Part shown: positions 45,173 through 54,155 of the stretch, piece after piece | Numbering within the stretch: the stretch's first letter is position 1 | Layout: each line of letters starts with the position of its first letter | DNA from: Geomicrobium halophilum | GTDB taxonomy: Bacteria > Bacillota > Bacilli > Bacillales > Marinococcaceae | NCBI RefSeq assembly: GCF_014207655.1 | Contig: NZ_JACHHJ010000001.1 | Coordinates: 310,001-374,000, forward strand | Length of the DNA: 64,000 nucleotides | Reading direction: 5' to 3' | The notes under the pieces: model-generated | The model's input: the letters and a program-made list of their open reading frames with translations, nothing else | Database searches by the model: none | Told to the model about the DNA's origin: nothing | Program-made: the position numbers and the translations under genes

Positions 45173-46111
45173 CTACTGTAACGCATCCACGATTTGATTG
45201 ACATTCGATCGATACATGCCGATATATGTCCCTTCTTCTGTTCCTGGTTCTCCCATGGCATCAGAATAGAGTTCGCCGCCATGTTCAACTTCATGTCCCC
45301 GCTGTCCGGCACCTTCGATAACGGCTTGGACGGAGCTATCGGAGACACTCGTTTCGGCAAAAATAGCCCCAACATCCTGTTCAATCATCACGTCGATAAT
45401 CTGTTGTACGTCGTTTAATCCATATTCAGCATCCGTACTTAGTCCCTGAAGACCAAGGACTTCAAAGCCCATAGTATCTCCAAAATATTGAAAGGCATCA
45501 TGAGCAGTGACAAGCACACGGCTTTCCTCATCAACTTTTTCAACTTCTTGGTTGGCCCACTCCTGTAACTCCGCCAGCTCATCAAGATATTCATCGGCAT
45601 TTTCTGTATATTCGCTCTCGTGATCAGGGTCGAGGGCAATTAACCCATCTCTGACCTCTTCAACTGCGTGAGACCAGAGGTCGATATCAAACCAAATGTG
45701 CGGATCAGGTTTCCCGGCTTCTTCTTCATCTTCTTTAAGTTCAGTATCAGGGATACTTTCGCCAAGGGCGTACACTGGCTTTTCAGTGCCGAGGTCATCC
45801 ATCATATCTACCATATTTGCTTCTAAGTTTAAACCATTATAAAAAAGAATATCAGCTTCATTAAGCAATTGTATATCCCCTTGAGAAGCCTGGTAAACGT
45901 GAGGGTCAACACCAGGTCCCATTAACGGGGTGGATTCGACACGCTCACCCCCGACATTTTCAACAATGTCGTGGATTTGCGAAGTCGTCGTCGTCACCTG
46001 CACGACGTCCCCATCTTCAATGGTAGCCGTTTCTGTTTCCTCATCGTTACAGGCAACGAGAAGCCCAATGCTCGTGATCACAGTAGAGAGAAAAATTGCT
46101 GATCTTTTCAT
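45173..46111 (-). CDS. mntA: Manganese-binding lipoprotein MntA
   Basis: This cluster A-I (family 9) solute-binding protein of 312 residues has lipobox LVAC (Cys 21). Metal ligands are expected in GPGVDPHVYQAS, KPDPHIWFDIDLW, LVTAHDAFQYFG and the late FAETSVSD; the set His, His, His or Glu and Asp is that of Mn/Zn binders. It lacks a long His-rich loop, which favours manganese over zinc. It is the first gene of the operon, and an MntR-like palindrome lies upstream. Confidence 0.92.
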   Translation of the reverse strand: MKRSAIFLSTVITSIGLLVACNDEETETATIEDGDVVQVTTTTSQIHDIVENVGGERVESTPLMGPGVDPHVYQASQGDIQLLNEADILFYNGLNLEANMVDMMDDLGTEKPVYALGESIPDTELKEDEEEAGKPDPHIWFDIDLWSHAVEEVRDGLIALDPDHESEYTENADEYLDELAELQEWANQEVEKVDEESRVLVTAHDAFQYFGDTMGFEVLGLQGLSTDAEYGLNDVQQIIDVMIEQDVGAIFAETSVSDSSVQAVIEGAGQRGHEVEHGGELYSDAMGEPGTEEGTYIGMYRSNVNQIVDALQ

Positions 46112-46151
46112 CTATTATTCCCCTTTTTACAGATTTGCTACGGACAAACAA

Positions 46152-46186
46152 TTTTGCGCAAGCAATTATTTTTGCCCTTGCGCAAC
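46152..46186 (-). promoter_or_regulatory. MntR-type operator upstream of mntA
   Basis: Two TTGCGCAA palindromes lie 22 bases apart. On the minus strand the site nearest upstream reads TTGCGCAAGGGCAAA, close to the MntR box of Bacillus (TTTGCcttaaGGCAAA type). The doubled dyad about 40-75 bases before mntA fits manganese-dependent repression. Confidence 0.65.
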
Positions 46187-46289
46187 TTCTGCTTATATCG
46201 TACGCTTTAAAAATAAATATGTCAACGTATATTTAAAAAGGGACAACCCAATTAAGCCAGGGACTAGCGCTCCGTGACAGAAGTTCTTT

Positions 46290-46436
46290 CTGCTGCGCGC
46301 CGCGTTGAATAAGTTCCTTAAGCGCTGAATAAAATGCCTAGCACGCCGAATTATCTAGGTCGTACGCTGAATAAACGTGTTGCTGCGCCGAAAAAACCAC
46401 GCCCCGCGCCGAATCCCGTTTCGCTTGCGCTCGATC
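46290..46436. repeat. CGCYGAA spaced-motif array 2
   Basis: Six or seven copies of the core (GCGTTGAAT, GCGCTGAAT, CACGCCGAAT, TACGCTGAAT, GCGCCGAA, GCGCCGAAT) follow each other at about 19-23 base steps with unlike sequence between them. The first two units match array 1 (2303) nearly base for base. All cores are in the same orientation. Confidence 0.6.
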
Positions 46437-46696
46437 ATTCGCCCAAGAACTTTTCACTCGGTAGACCCCGCACTCTGGCATCGTTCTTTTTTAGATCTCC
46501 ACCTCGTTCAGGACTAATTCCCGGTTTTAGGTCTTACTGTCATGGACTCCGGTGATCACTTTGTGTTTTTCCATTGCAAAATGGCGTTGAAGAGGGGAAG
46601 AGTCAACGCTTTCATCGCCATGCTACCTCATGATGGCAGAGGGGAAAATGATGATTCTGATGGGAAGGAACGTCAGAATAGTGGCGTCCAAATTTG
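46437..46696. other. Gene-free stretch downstream of array 2
   Basis: Several frames are open, but none has a ribosome-binding site or a familiar product. TCGATCATTCGCCCAAGAAC is reminiscent of the sequence just after array 1 (CTTGATCATCCGCACTTTTG), so the repeat unit may extend further than the core motifs. Confidence 0.4.
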
Positions 46697-46730
46697 TAAA
46701 AAAGTGCACCCGTCACCGGGTACACCCATT
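46697..46730 (-). terminator. Terminator of the lactonase operon
   Basis: On the minus strand, GGGTGTACCCG and CGGGTGCAC arms are followed by TTTTTT. Confidence 0.65.
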
Positions 46731-46820
46731 CTGTTCTTACCGTATCCTATTTTGATTTTCGCTGCATTTAAAGGGTCAAAGGTACTCTCAGCATTCAACA
46801 TTCATTCAGGAACACGAATT

Positions 46821-47690
46821 TTACCCTTTGAATCGATAACTAGGCATGCCGCGAATATTGGTATTATAGGCAAATAATCCACCGGCAAGGGGTTCTTTAT
46901 CCAGGTCGGCTTCTGTTAAATCTTTACGAGCAGTTGTAATGTAGAGCGTTTGCAGATCTGTACCTCCGAATGTGCAGGAGGTGACTTGGCTGGCGGGGAT
47001 ATCAATTTTCTTTAGCCATTCGCCGGATTGAGGGTTAAACCGACCGACACAACTGCCACCGAAGAATGCGATCCAGACCATTCCTTCTTCATCAATCGTC
47101 ATGCCATCAGGCTTTCCTATTCCCTCGGGAACTGTGATGCAAGTCACACCGTTTGTTAGCTTACCAGTGCTAGGGTCATAATCATGCACAGTTACTTTTT
47201 TGGTGGGGGTGTCAATATAGTACAGCTTCGTCTCATCGGGACTCCATGCTAACCCATTAGAGTTAGTGACTCCACTGAACATACGGGACGTCTTTAGATT
47301 CTTATCCAAACAGTAAAAGGAGGCATTCCCCTTCGTCGAAGAGATGGTGCCGGCATAAAAGCGGCCAACAGGATCAGGTTTCCCATCATTAAAACGGTTG
47401 TACGAAAGACTTTCTTCCGTGTCGTTTATAGCAGTTAATTCTTCCGTGGATTCATCAAAAAAATAAAAACCGTTTTCCATAGCAAGGAGAAGACCACCTT
47501 GTTCTCGGATCGCGAGACACCCCACTTTTTCTGGGAGATGATAAGCGATCTGTTGGTCCTGCTTCATTTTCCATTTATGAATTTTTTGTCCGTTAATATC
47601 TACCCAGTACAGCGTTTGCTTCTTCTCATTCCATACCGGCCCCTCCCCAAGATCAGATTTTAGATCTTGCACACAAGTGGCACTATTCAT
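46821..47690 (-). CDS. SMP-30/gluconolactonase family protein
   Basis: This 289-residue six-bladed beta-propeller of the regucalcin/gluconolactonase family has divalent metal ligands in DLGEGPVWNEKK (Glu), TNSNGLAWSPDE (Asn) and KPDGMTIDEEGMVW (Asp). Such enzymes open sugar or other lactones in the cytoplasm. It is the last gene of a run of three on this strand, after an isochorismatase-like hydrolase and an AEC transporter, which suggests a small catabolic unit. Confidence 0.88.
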   Translation of the reverse strand: MNSATCVQDLKSDLGEGPVWNEKKQTLYWVDINGQKIHKWKMKQDQQIAYHLPEKVGCLAIREQGGLLLAMENGFYFFDESTEELTAINDTEESLSYNRFNDGKPDPVGRFYAGTISSTKGNASFYCLDKNLKTSRMFSGVTNSNGLAWSPDETKLYYIDTPTKKVTVHDYDPSTGKLTNGVTCITVPEGIGKPDGMTIDEEGMVWIAFFGGSCVGRFNPQSGEWLKKIDIPASQVTSCTFGGTDLQTLYITTARKDLTEADLDKEPLAGGLFAYNTNIRGMPSYRFKG

Positions 47691-47756
47691 GAATGGTTTC
47701 CTCCTCTTAAAGCTCTTTGTGTAGACATACCCCTTATGAAGCAGGGATAAACGGGA

Positions 47757-48320
47757 TTACATTCCTGAGACTACACTTGCCCCGAGACAATGTTGAAAAT
47801 GATCAAGCGCCCAAGCGTGGCCTTTTGCATTGAAACTTTGTACGGCATCTTTATGGATCACGAGCCCAAAGCCGCGATTATATCCATCAATGGCTGTATG
47901 GAGGATACAAATATCTGTACAGACACCGACAAGGTGGAGATCCGTTACACCTCTTTCTCTTAATTTAAGTTCCAGGGGTGTCCCCGCAAATGCGCTGTAG
48001 CGTGTTTTATCCAACCAATGAAGGTGGTTCGGCCATTCTTCTCCAAAAATATCGATAAATGATTGCACACGCCCGTATTGCTGACGGCCGTTTGTTCCGC
48101 GAATATTATGCGGAGGGAATAAACTCGTCTCAGGGTGGTACAGATCATTTTCTTCGTGTACATCAACCGCGAAAAAGATATCCTTTTCATTTTGATGAAA
48201 ATCAAGCAAAACAGCGGCTAACCGTTCCTCAATGTTTTGCCCTGGTTCACCGCAAGTAAGCTTTCCGTCACTGGCAACAAAATCATTTGTATAATCCACC
48301 ACAATTAATGCTTCTTTCAT
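47757..48320 (-). CDS. Isochorismatase-family cysteine amidohydrolase (nicotinamidase-like)
   Basis: The 187-residue protein has the PncA-type triad: Asp in VVDYTNDFV, Lys in LDKTRYSAFAGTPLE and Cys in GVCTDICILHTA. This gives cytoplasmic hydrolysis of nicotinamide or a related amide. The metal-binding DVHEENDLYHPETSLFP segment supports nicotinamidase. ATG 48320 follows GGAGG at nine bases. The gene lies between an AEC transporter and an SMP-30 enzyme, so another amide substrate is possible. Confidence 0.87.
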   Translation of the reverse strand: MKEALIVVDYTNDFVASDGKLTCGEPGQNIEERLAAVLLDFHQNEKDIFFAVDVHEENDLYHPETSLFPPHNIRGTNGRQQYGRVQSFIDIFGEEWPNHLHWLDKTRYSAFAGTPLELKLRERGVTDLHLVGVCTDICILHTAIDGYNRGFGLVIHKDAVQSFNAKGHAWALDHFQHCLGASVVSGM

Positions 48321-48341
48321 CGAAACCAACCTCCAGTAGTG

Positions 48342-49277
48342 TTAAGAAATGAAATTGGCAAAGAGGACGACAATTGGAATCGTACCGAGACAAAGAATCG
48401 TCGAATAAATCACTGTCATCACCGATGTATCTTCCACATTTGTATATCTGGAAAAGAGGACGGTTGCAAGCATAAACGTCGGCATTGCCGTCAATATGAC
48501 AAAAATTTGCTGCAAAAAATGATCAAGGGGCAAAAACGTAATAACTGTAACGCTGATCGCTGGAATGAGAAGCAAGCGCATGGATATCGGAAACCATAAC
48601 TGCGGAAAAATGAACGATTGTCCTTTCTGAAAAAACGGCGGCAGCAAAAACCCGATGTAGAGCATCGCAAGCGGCGCAGCAATGCTGGAAAGCATACTGG
48701 TTAGATCTTGCAGGAGCACGGGGGCATTTAATCCGCTGATCGCAAACAATAATCCTGCAGTAATTGCAATTAAGGGGGCATTAATCATTGCTTTAAGGTG
48801 TCTAAAATCAAAGCTACCATGTGATTGTAAAAAATAAACACCGACGGAAAAAAGGACGACATCGAGCCCGGCGTCGAAGACCGCGGCTAGTAAGCCGCCG
48901 ATCGGCCCAAATATCGTCGCGCAAAGGGGAACGCCAATAAAACCTGAATTCCCAAAGGCGGCGAGTATAGCAAGTTTTTTCGCCATGGACGTCTGGAAGC
49001 GAAAGATTTTTCCAATCAAAAAGGAAAAAAATACGGCGAAGACATTGAACACGATTGAAAATCCAAATACGATCAACACTTGCTGCATAATTTCATCCGT
49101 AAGTTCTGTATTGAAAACACCATTTAATATGATGGAAGGAACCGCGATATTAATAATAATCCCCATGAAAAGTTGTTTGACTTCGATGGTAATGGGAAAT
49201 CGAAAGGCGAATCCAGCACCTAGAATAATAATGACGGCCATTGTAGCGATAGCGAGTGTGACTGTTGCTGTATCCAT
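48342..49277 (-). CDS. AEC-family (auxin efflux carrier-type) transporter
   Basis: The 311-residue membrane protein has ten helices in two halves, with the family patterns AVPSIILNGVF, FGNSGFIGVPL and LTAMPTFMLATVL. Bacterial AEC proteins export or import organic acids such as malate or malonate. It is the first gene of the operon and ends 21 bases before the start of the amidohydrolase. Confidence 0.87.
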   Translation of the reverse strand: MDTATVTLAIATMAVIIILGAGFAFRFPITIEVKQLFMGIIINIAVPSIILNGVFNTELTDEIMQQVLIVFGFSIVFNVFAVFFSFLIGKIFRFQTSMAKKLAILAAFGNSGFIGVPLCATIFGPIGGLLAAVFDAGLDVVLFSVGVYFLQSHGSFDFRHLKAMINAPLIAITAGLLFAISGLNAPVLLQDLTSMLSSIAAPLAMLYIGFLLPPFFQKGQSFIFPQLWFPISMRLLLIPAISVTVITFLPLDHFLQQIFVILTAMPTFMLATVLFSRYTNVEDTSVMTVIYSTILCLGTIPIVVLFANFIS

Positions 49278-49390
49278 TATTGTTAATCCTCTTCTATGAA
49301 ATAATATTCTGAATATCTATTATACTAGATAGATAGTCAAATGTAGAGGGGGTATTCATATTGACAAATGAGTTAAGATCCGCTAATCTT

Positions 49391-49412
49391 TAATCGTAAT
49401 GATTACTATTTA
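49391..49412 (+). promoter_or_regulatory. Zur box upstream of zinc-binding lipoprotein
   Basis: ATCGTAATGATTACTATTTA agrees closely with the Bacillus Zur-box core (TCGTAATnATTACGA), with a one-base departure in the right arm. It lies 18-40 bases before the start codon, in position to repress under zinc sufficiency. Confidence 0.8.
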
Positions 49413-49429
49413 TAACGTAGGTGTGATGA

Positions 49430-50416
49430 ATGAATATGAAAAAGTTTACTTTTCCTATGGTATCTGTTGTTATTGGAAGTGTACTTACCGGTTGCCAGGA
49501 AGAAGGTTCAGGTGACAATGATGCCTCTGGCTCTGAGCCTTTAATGATTCATACGACCGTGTTTGCATTGGAAGATTTCGCGTCGAAAATCGGAGGTGAA
49601 TATGTAGAAGCGGAAAGTATTTATCCGCCGAATACGGATGCCCATACTTTTGAACCGACAGCAAATGAACTTATCGAACTTGCCGAAGGGGATGCTTTTA
49701 TGTATTCCGGGGTTGGAATGGAGGGCTTTGCTGAACAAGCCGAAGGCATTCTTGCTGATGAAGATGTTCTTGTCGAACCTGTGGGTCAGGATATAGATTT
49801 AATCGGAGGTACGCATGACCACGATGATGATCACGAACACGATCACGAACACGATCACGAACACGATCATGAACACGATCATGAACACGGAGATGGTGAC
49901 CCCCATATTTTCCTAGATCCGATTCGAAGTATTGAGCTTGCTGAAAGTATTAAAGAAACACTCGTAGAACTTCAGCCTGAACATGAAGAATATTTCACAG
50001 AAAACTTCAAATCACTTCAGGATGATTTAGAAGAATTGGACCAGGAGTTACAACTGACGTTTGACGAAGCCGATCATAACGAAATGATTGTATCCCATGC
50101 CGCTTATGGTTATTGGGAGGACCGTTACGGTTTAGAACAACTTAGCGTTTTGGGTCTTTCCTCCAATGAAGAACCATCGCAATCAGAGCTCGTGGAAATC
50201 GTGGAATTGGCTGATGAAAACAACCTGGAATATGTCGTCTTTGAAAATAATGTAAGCAGTACGACAACAGAAGTGATCCAAGAGGAGATCGGTGCAGAAG
50301 GTCTCGTTTTGAGGAACATGGAATCGGTCTCTGAAAAAGATATGGAAAACGATGAAGACTACTTCAGTATGATGAGGATGAACATTGAAACACTGGAAAC
50401 AGCATTAAATGAATAG
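49430..50416 (+). CDS. Zinc-binding lipoprotein of ABC importer (ZnuA/AdcA-like)
   Basis: This cluster A-I binding protein has 328 residues and lipobox LTGC (Cys 22). Metal ligands are expected at His 72 (PNTDAHTFEP), in GDGDPHIFLDP (His 159) and in VSHAAYGYW. Between the first two lies a histidine and aspartate-rich loop (residues 129-153), the mark of zinc chaperone loops. The Zur box upstream confirms zinc. No permease or ATPase gene is adjacent, so it must use an importer encoded elsewhere. Confidence 0.92.
   Translation: MNMKKFTFPMVSVVIGSVLTGCQEEGSGDNDASGSEPLMIHTTVFALEDFASKIGGEYVEAESIYPPNTDAHTFEPTANELIELAEGDAFMYSGVGMEGFAEQAEGILADEDVLVEPVGQDIDLIGGTHDHDDDHEHDHEHDHEHDHEHDHEHGDGDPHIFLDPIRSIELAESIKETLVELQPEHEEYFTENFKSLQDDLEELDQELQLTFDEADHNEMIVSHAAYGYWEDRYGLEQLSVLGLSSNEEPSQSELVEIVELADENNLEYVVFENNVSSTTTEVIQEEIGAEGLVLRNMESVSEKDMENDEDYFSMMRMNIETLETALNE
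49829..49888 (+). repeat. 12-bp tandem repeat coding the His-rich loop
   Basis: Five head-to-tail units of GATCACGAACAC (the last two with T for C) encode repeated Asp-His-Glu-His. The near-identity at silent sites implies recent expansion or contraction by slippage. Confidence 0.9.
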
Positions 50417-50439
50417 CTGCAGGTGAGACTGCTGGAGGA

Positions 50440-50588
50440 CAAAAAGATCCGAGTCGTTCGAGAAGACGCAACTGTTGCGAGCATCCTGCTTGCACCACGA
50501 CAGCATTCACTTCTCACGAAGATACGTGAGGCGCGCAGGAGCAAGTCGACGAAGAGATACAGCCGCTATTTTTCCCGGACTTTACAAG
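50440..50588. repeat. Dispersed repeat, copy F
   Basis: It contains TTGCGAGCATCCTGCTTGCA, then CACTTCTCACGAAG and TTTTTCCCGGACTTT at its right end. The last is the complement of the AAGTCCGGGAAA found at the left end of copies A and B. Its left end near GGACAAAAAGATCCG is less clear. It fills the gap between the zinc lipoprotein gene and yyaL. Confidence 0.55.
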
Positions 50589-50679
50589 ATAACTTGATCA
50601 ATAAAATTAGGACGTCGTTCTTTGTTTGGAATGGCGTCTTTTCGTTTATAGTAAAAAGAGAAGAAAGGAAGGTTAATAA

Positions 50680-52707
50680 ATGCCAAATCGTTTAATTGAT
50701 GAAAAATCACCGTATTTATTAGAACATGCACATAATCCTGTAGATTGGTATCCTTGGGGTGAAGAAGCGTTTGACAGAGCTAAAAAGGAAAATAAGCCCG
50801 TTTTTTTATCCATAGGGTACAGCTCTTGCCATTGGTGCCACGTCATGGCCAATGAGTCATTTGAAGATGAAGAAGTGGCAGCACTTTTGAATCAAGATTA
50901 TATTTCGATCAAAGTGGATCGTGAAGAGCGCCCCGATATTGATTCCATTTATATGGATGCCTGTCAGGCGATGAATGGGCACGGTGGCTGGCCATTAACC
51001 GCTTTTCTTACCCCGGATCAGGCGCCGTTCTATGTAGGCACGTATTTTCCGAAGAAAAGCCGCTATCAAATTCCGGGGATGCTCGATGCCTTGCCTCAAA
51101 TCGCAGAGCAATTCCATAATAATCAGGATAAAATTGCTGATGTGGCCAGTCGTGTGCAACAGGCACTTTCTCAAGGATTCAGCGAAGATCAGGAAGAAAT
51201 TGGCAAACATACGCTTGAACAAGGATTTGCTCAACTAGAGGAACAATTTGATGAAGTGGATGGCGGACTTAAAGGGGAGCCGAAATTCCCGATGCCGCAA
51301 CAAATTCTGTATCTCTTAAGGTATGCTTCCTGGGCCGGTAATTCTGGTGCGTTGGAGATGGCCACAAAGACGTTAAGACAGATGCGCAAGGGGGGCATTT
51401 ACGATCATGTTGGCGGTGGTTTCGCCCGCTATTCGGTTGATGAGCGTTGGCTCGTCCCTCACTTTGAAAAAATGCTCTATGACAACAGCCTGTTGGCACT
51501 TGCCTACACCGAAGCCTATCAGCTTACGGGTGATTCGCTTTACAAAAGAACGACAGAAGAAATCTTAAATTACTTAATGCGCGGGATGCGTGATGAGAGC
51601 GGCGGCTTTCATTCCGCTGAAGATGCCGATTCTGAAGGCGTAGAAGGGAAATTTTACGTCTGGACGAAGTCAGAGGTTGAAGAGGTTCTCGGGAGAGAAG
51701 CAGCGTTGTTTTGCGAAGCTTATAATATTAGTGAAGCGGGCAATTTCGAAGGCAAAAGCATTCCTAATCAATTGGAAGTCGATCAGGAAAAAGTGGCTGC
51801 AAAGCACAGCTTGTCGCAAGAAATGCTTGAAAAACGATTGCAAGAATGCCGTGCCCAGTTATTTGCGGCACGTGAGCGGCGAATGCATCCGCACAAAGAT
51901 GATAAAATATTGATGAGCTGGAATGGATACGCGATTGCGGCATTTGCAAAAGCAGGAGCCGCTTTACAAATGCCTGCTTACACAGCGGCTGCAGAGAAAG
52001 CCTTTCATTTTCTGGAGTCTAATTTAATCGTTGATGGCCGGTTAATGGTCCGCTATCGCGATGGGGAAGTGAAAGAAAAGGGTTTTATCGATGATTACGC
52101 CAATTTCCTTTGGGCAAGCCTGGAGCTCTATCACGCCACTTACGAAGCCTCCTATTTAGAAAAGGCAAGGAGGATCGCCCAGGATCTAAAACGGCTTTTT
52201 GAAACTGATCAAGGTGGTTTTTATTTTACCGGAACAGACGCAGAAACGTTACTGACGCGCCCGTCATCATGGTCAGACGGTGCCTCGCCATCCGGAAATT
52301 CTGTCGCTAGTATCCAGCTTTTGCGGTTAGCGGAGATTGTGGCTGATCAATCGTTGTTCGATGATGTCCATAATCTTTTGCGTACAGCAAGCTGGCGGTT
52401 GGAGCATTATCCTATTGGTCATTTGCATTTACTGCAGGCGCTTCTTATGCAAGAATGGCGGGGAAAAACGTTAGTGATTGTAAAGGGAAATGATCATACG
52501 TTAGATGAAGATGATGTGGTAAAGCATGTAAGGACAACTTTTATACCGCATATTCAGCCGCTGGTCGTAAAAGAAAGCGATGAGTATATACCAACCTTCG
52601 CGAAAGATTTTACATCATTGGATGGCAAGACGACATATTATCTGTGTGAAAACTTCGCATGCCAGCGCCCAACGACGGATGCCGAACAGGTTATTAACAG
52701 CCTTTGA
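50680..52707 (+). CDS. yyaL: Thioredoxin-domain protein YyaL (DUF255)
   Basis: The 675-residue protein has an N-terminal thioredoxin-like domain with the family motif [16 protein letters not shown] (about residues 46-61) and [15 protein letters not shown]. An (alpha/alpha)6 toroid follows ([48 protein letters not shown]). This architecture is shared with spermatogenesis-associated protein 20. The biochemical role is not known; a redox or sugar-epimerase-like activity is speculated. The ATG has GGAAGG upstream. It is followed by a ResA gene. Confidence 0.92.
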   Translation: MPNRLIDEKSPYLLEHAHNPVDWYPWGEEAFDRAKKENKPVFLSIGYSSCHWCHVMANESFEDEEVAALLNQDYISIKVDREERPDIDSIYMDACQAMNGHGGWPLTAFLTPDQAPFYVGTYFPKKSRYQIPGMLDALPQIAEQFHNNQDKIADVASRVQQALSQGFSEDQEEIGKHTLEQGFAQLEEQFDEVDGGLKGEPKFPMPQQILYLLRYASWAGNSGALEMATKTLRQMRKGGIYDHVGGGFARYSVDERWLVPHFEKMLYDNSLLALAYTEAYQLTGDSLYKRTTEEILNYLMRGMRDESGGFHSAEDADSEGVEGKFYVWTKSEVEEVLGREAALFCEAYNISEAGNFEGKSIPNQLEVDQEKVAAKHSLSQEMLEKRLQECRAQLFAARERRMHPHKDDKILMSWNGYAIAAFAKAGAALQMPAYTAAAEKAFHFLESNLIVDGRLMVRYRDGEVKEKGFIDDYANFLWASLELYHATYEASYLEKARRIAQDLKRLFETDQGGFYFTGTDAETLLTRPSSWSDGASPSGNSVASIQLLRLAEIVADQSLFDDVHNLLRTASWRLEHYPIGHLHLLQALLMQEWRGKTLVIVKGNDHTLDEDDVVKHVRTTFIPHIQPLVVKESDEYIPTFAKDFTSLDGKTTYYLCENFACQRPTTDAEQVINSL

Positions 52708-52788
52708 CAACAAAGGTAAAACACTTGATAATATCCGTGTTCATGTGAGAATATAAAAATAACGCAATCATCATGATAGAGGTGAATC

Positions 52789-53346
52789 ATGGATAAACAA
52801 GAAAGGTATAAACAAAAACGACGTCGATTGTTTATGCGTACGGCTATATTACTTACACTCACCGTTGCGGTCGGATATGTGTTTTATACGAATTTCATTG
52901 AAGCAGAAGCCAGTGTCGTCTCGGAAGGAAGCCAAGCTCCGAATTTCACGTTAATGAATATGGATGGAGAAAGAGTGGAGCTTGAAGATTACGAAGGTCA
53001 AGGAGTATTCCTTAATTTTTGGGGTACTTATTGCCCGCCGTGCGAAGAAGAAATGCCGTATATGGAAGAACAGTATCAGGAATATGCGGATGAGGATGTG
53101 GAAATTCTGGCCGTTAATGTCGGTGAATCCGAGCTAACCATCGACCGATTTGCTGATCGTCACCAACTTAATTTTCCAATACTTATGGATGAAAATCGTG
53201 ATGTACTTGATCAGTACGGGGTCGGTGAACTTCCGGCTACCTATTTGATTGATGAAGAAGGAGAAGTCATTCATGTTCGTACAGGTGGGATGAGTCATCA
53301 ACATGTAAAAGATTTTATGGGAATGATTGACCCGGCTGCTTCCTAA
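52789..53346 (+). CDS. resA: Membrane-anchored thiol-disulfide oxidoreductase ResA
   Basis: The 185-residue TlpA/ResA-type protein has an uncleaved N-terminal anchor (residues 15-32) and an extracytoplasmic thioredoxin fold. The active site FWGTYCPPCEEEMPYME carries Cys 82 and Cys 85; CPPC differs from the CEPC of classical ResA. The cis-proline region is GVGELPATYLID. It reduces cytochrome c haem-site cysteines or similar. The resBC genes are not adjacent. It is followed by a CPBP protease gene. Confidence 0.87.
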   Translation: MDKQERYKQKRRRLFMRTAILLTLTVAVGYVFYTNFIEAEASVVSEGSQAPNFTLMNMDGERVELEDYEGQGVFLNFWGTYCPPCEEEMPYMEEQYQEYADEDVEILAVNVGESELTIDRFADRHQLNFPILMDENRDVLDQYGVGELPATYLIDEEGEVIHVRTGGMSHQHVKDFMGMIDPAAS

Positions 53347-53399
53347 TGAAGCAGTCTCTCTTTTGTATAGGCAGCATTCACCCGAAGGAGATATACTTT

Positions 53400-54017
53400 A
53401 TGAAGATGACAAATTCACGTCTACTTCTGGCCGTGTGGCAAAGCTTTGGCTTCATGATTTTGCTCGGCCTCGTTTTAATGATTGTTTTTCGTTGGGGAGA
53501 AGTTTTTTCTTTTTTAAGCAGTCTTTTTGCACTTGAATCATTTGGTATTGATGTGTTGATTGGACTCGCAAGCGGTGGAGTCATGGCGCTCATCGTCACA
53601 TTAATTGTGAAAATGACAAATATGGAACTTCCTGAAAACGAAATGACCCGACTTCTGAAAAAAATTACTCACATCCGCGGTGGCATTGTTACCATCGCGC
53701 TTGGGGCAGCAGTGGCAGAGGAATTTCTTTTCAGGGGTGCACTTGTGGGGCTGTTCATTCATGATTGGAATACAGCAATTGTACTCGTTCTCAATGCTGT
53801 GATCTTTACTGTCTTGCATATTCCTCAGTACAAGGGAAAAACGTTGATGCACGTGATTGTCTTCGTCATGGGACTCTGGCTTGCGTTCTTATTTTTACTC
53901 AGTTACACCCTTTGGGCACCCATTGCCGCTCACGCGCTCTACAATGCTATTCTTGGTCTGCAATTACGTAATCAACTAGAGGATGAATTAGAATCAGAGG
54001 CAGTTTCTGATGAATAA
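53400..54017 (+). CDS. CPBP-family intramembrane metalloprotease
   Basis: The 205-residue CAAX protease-like (ABI) membrane protein has the motifs EEFLFRGALVG (EExxxR), NAVIFTVLHIP (FxxxH) and a C-terminal HALYNAILG. In bacteria these are often immunity or maturation proteases. ATG 53400 follows GAAGGAGA and is preferred to the longer frame that opens within the end of resA. Confidence 0.88.
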   Translation: MKMTNSRLLLAVWQSFGFMILLGLVLMIVFRWGEVFSFLSSLFALESFGIDVLIGLASGGVMALIVTLIVKMTNMELPENEMTRLLKKITHIRGGIVTIALGAAVAEEFLFRGALVGLFIHDWNTAIVLVLNAVIFTVLHIPQYKGKTLMHVIVFVMGLWLAFLFLLSYTLWAPIAAHALYNAILGLQLRNQLEDELESEAVSDE

Positions 54018-54069
54018 ATGTATCGAAGTGAGTGGTCATTTGTACCAAAAAATGACCACTTATTTTTTT

Positions 54070-54155
54070 GCAGAAAGTATAAATCACTTTCTTATCTGCA
54101 TAAGTGCAATTAAGGCTTTCGCCATAAAAGCTTGGCGAAAAGCCAAGTTTTCTAA
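54070..54155. repeat. GCAGATAAGAAAG hairpin repeat, copy 2
   Basis: CACTTTCTTATCTGCATAAGTGCAA and CCAAGTTTTCTA match copy 1 at 8176-8220. Here an extra hairpin GGCTTTCGCC / GGCGAAAAGCC is inserted between them. It ends exactly at the stop codon of the cation efflux gene. Confidence 0.6.

Noticed and set aside
46290-46436. CRISPR-like array of short repeats
   Set aside because: The repeated core is only 7-10 bases, the spacing is irregular by a few bases, and no cas genes are in the window.
46334-46877. Plus-strand frames of 73 and 111 codons in the region around array 2
   Set aside because: The codons simply read through the repeat array and the opposite strand of the lactonase gene; no ribosome-binding sites.
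49829-49888. Tandem repeat as CRISPR or minisatellite
   Set aside because: It is in frame inside the zinc lipoprotein gene and encodes the His-rich loop.
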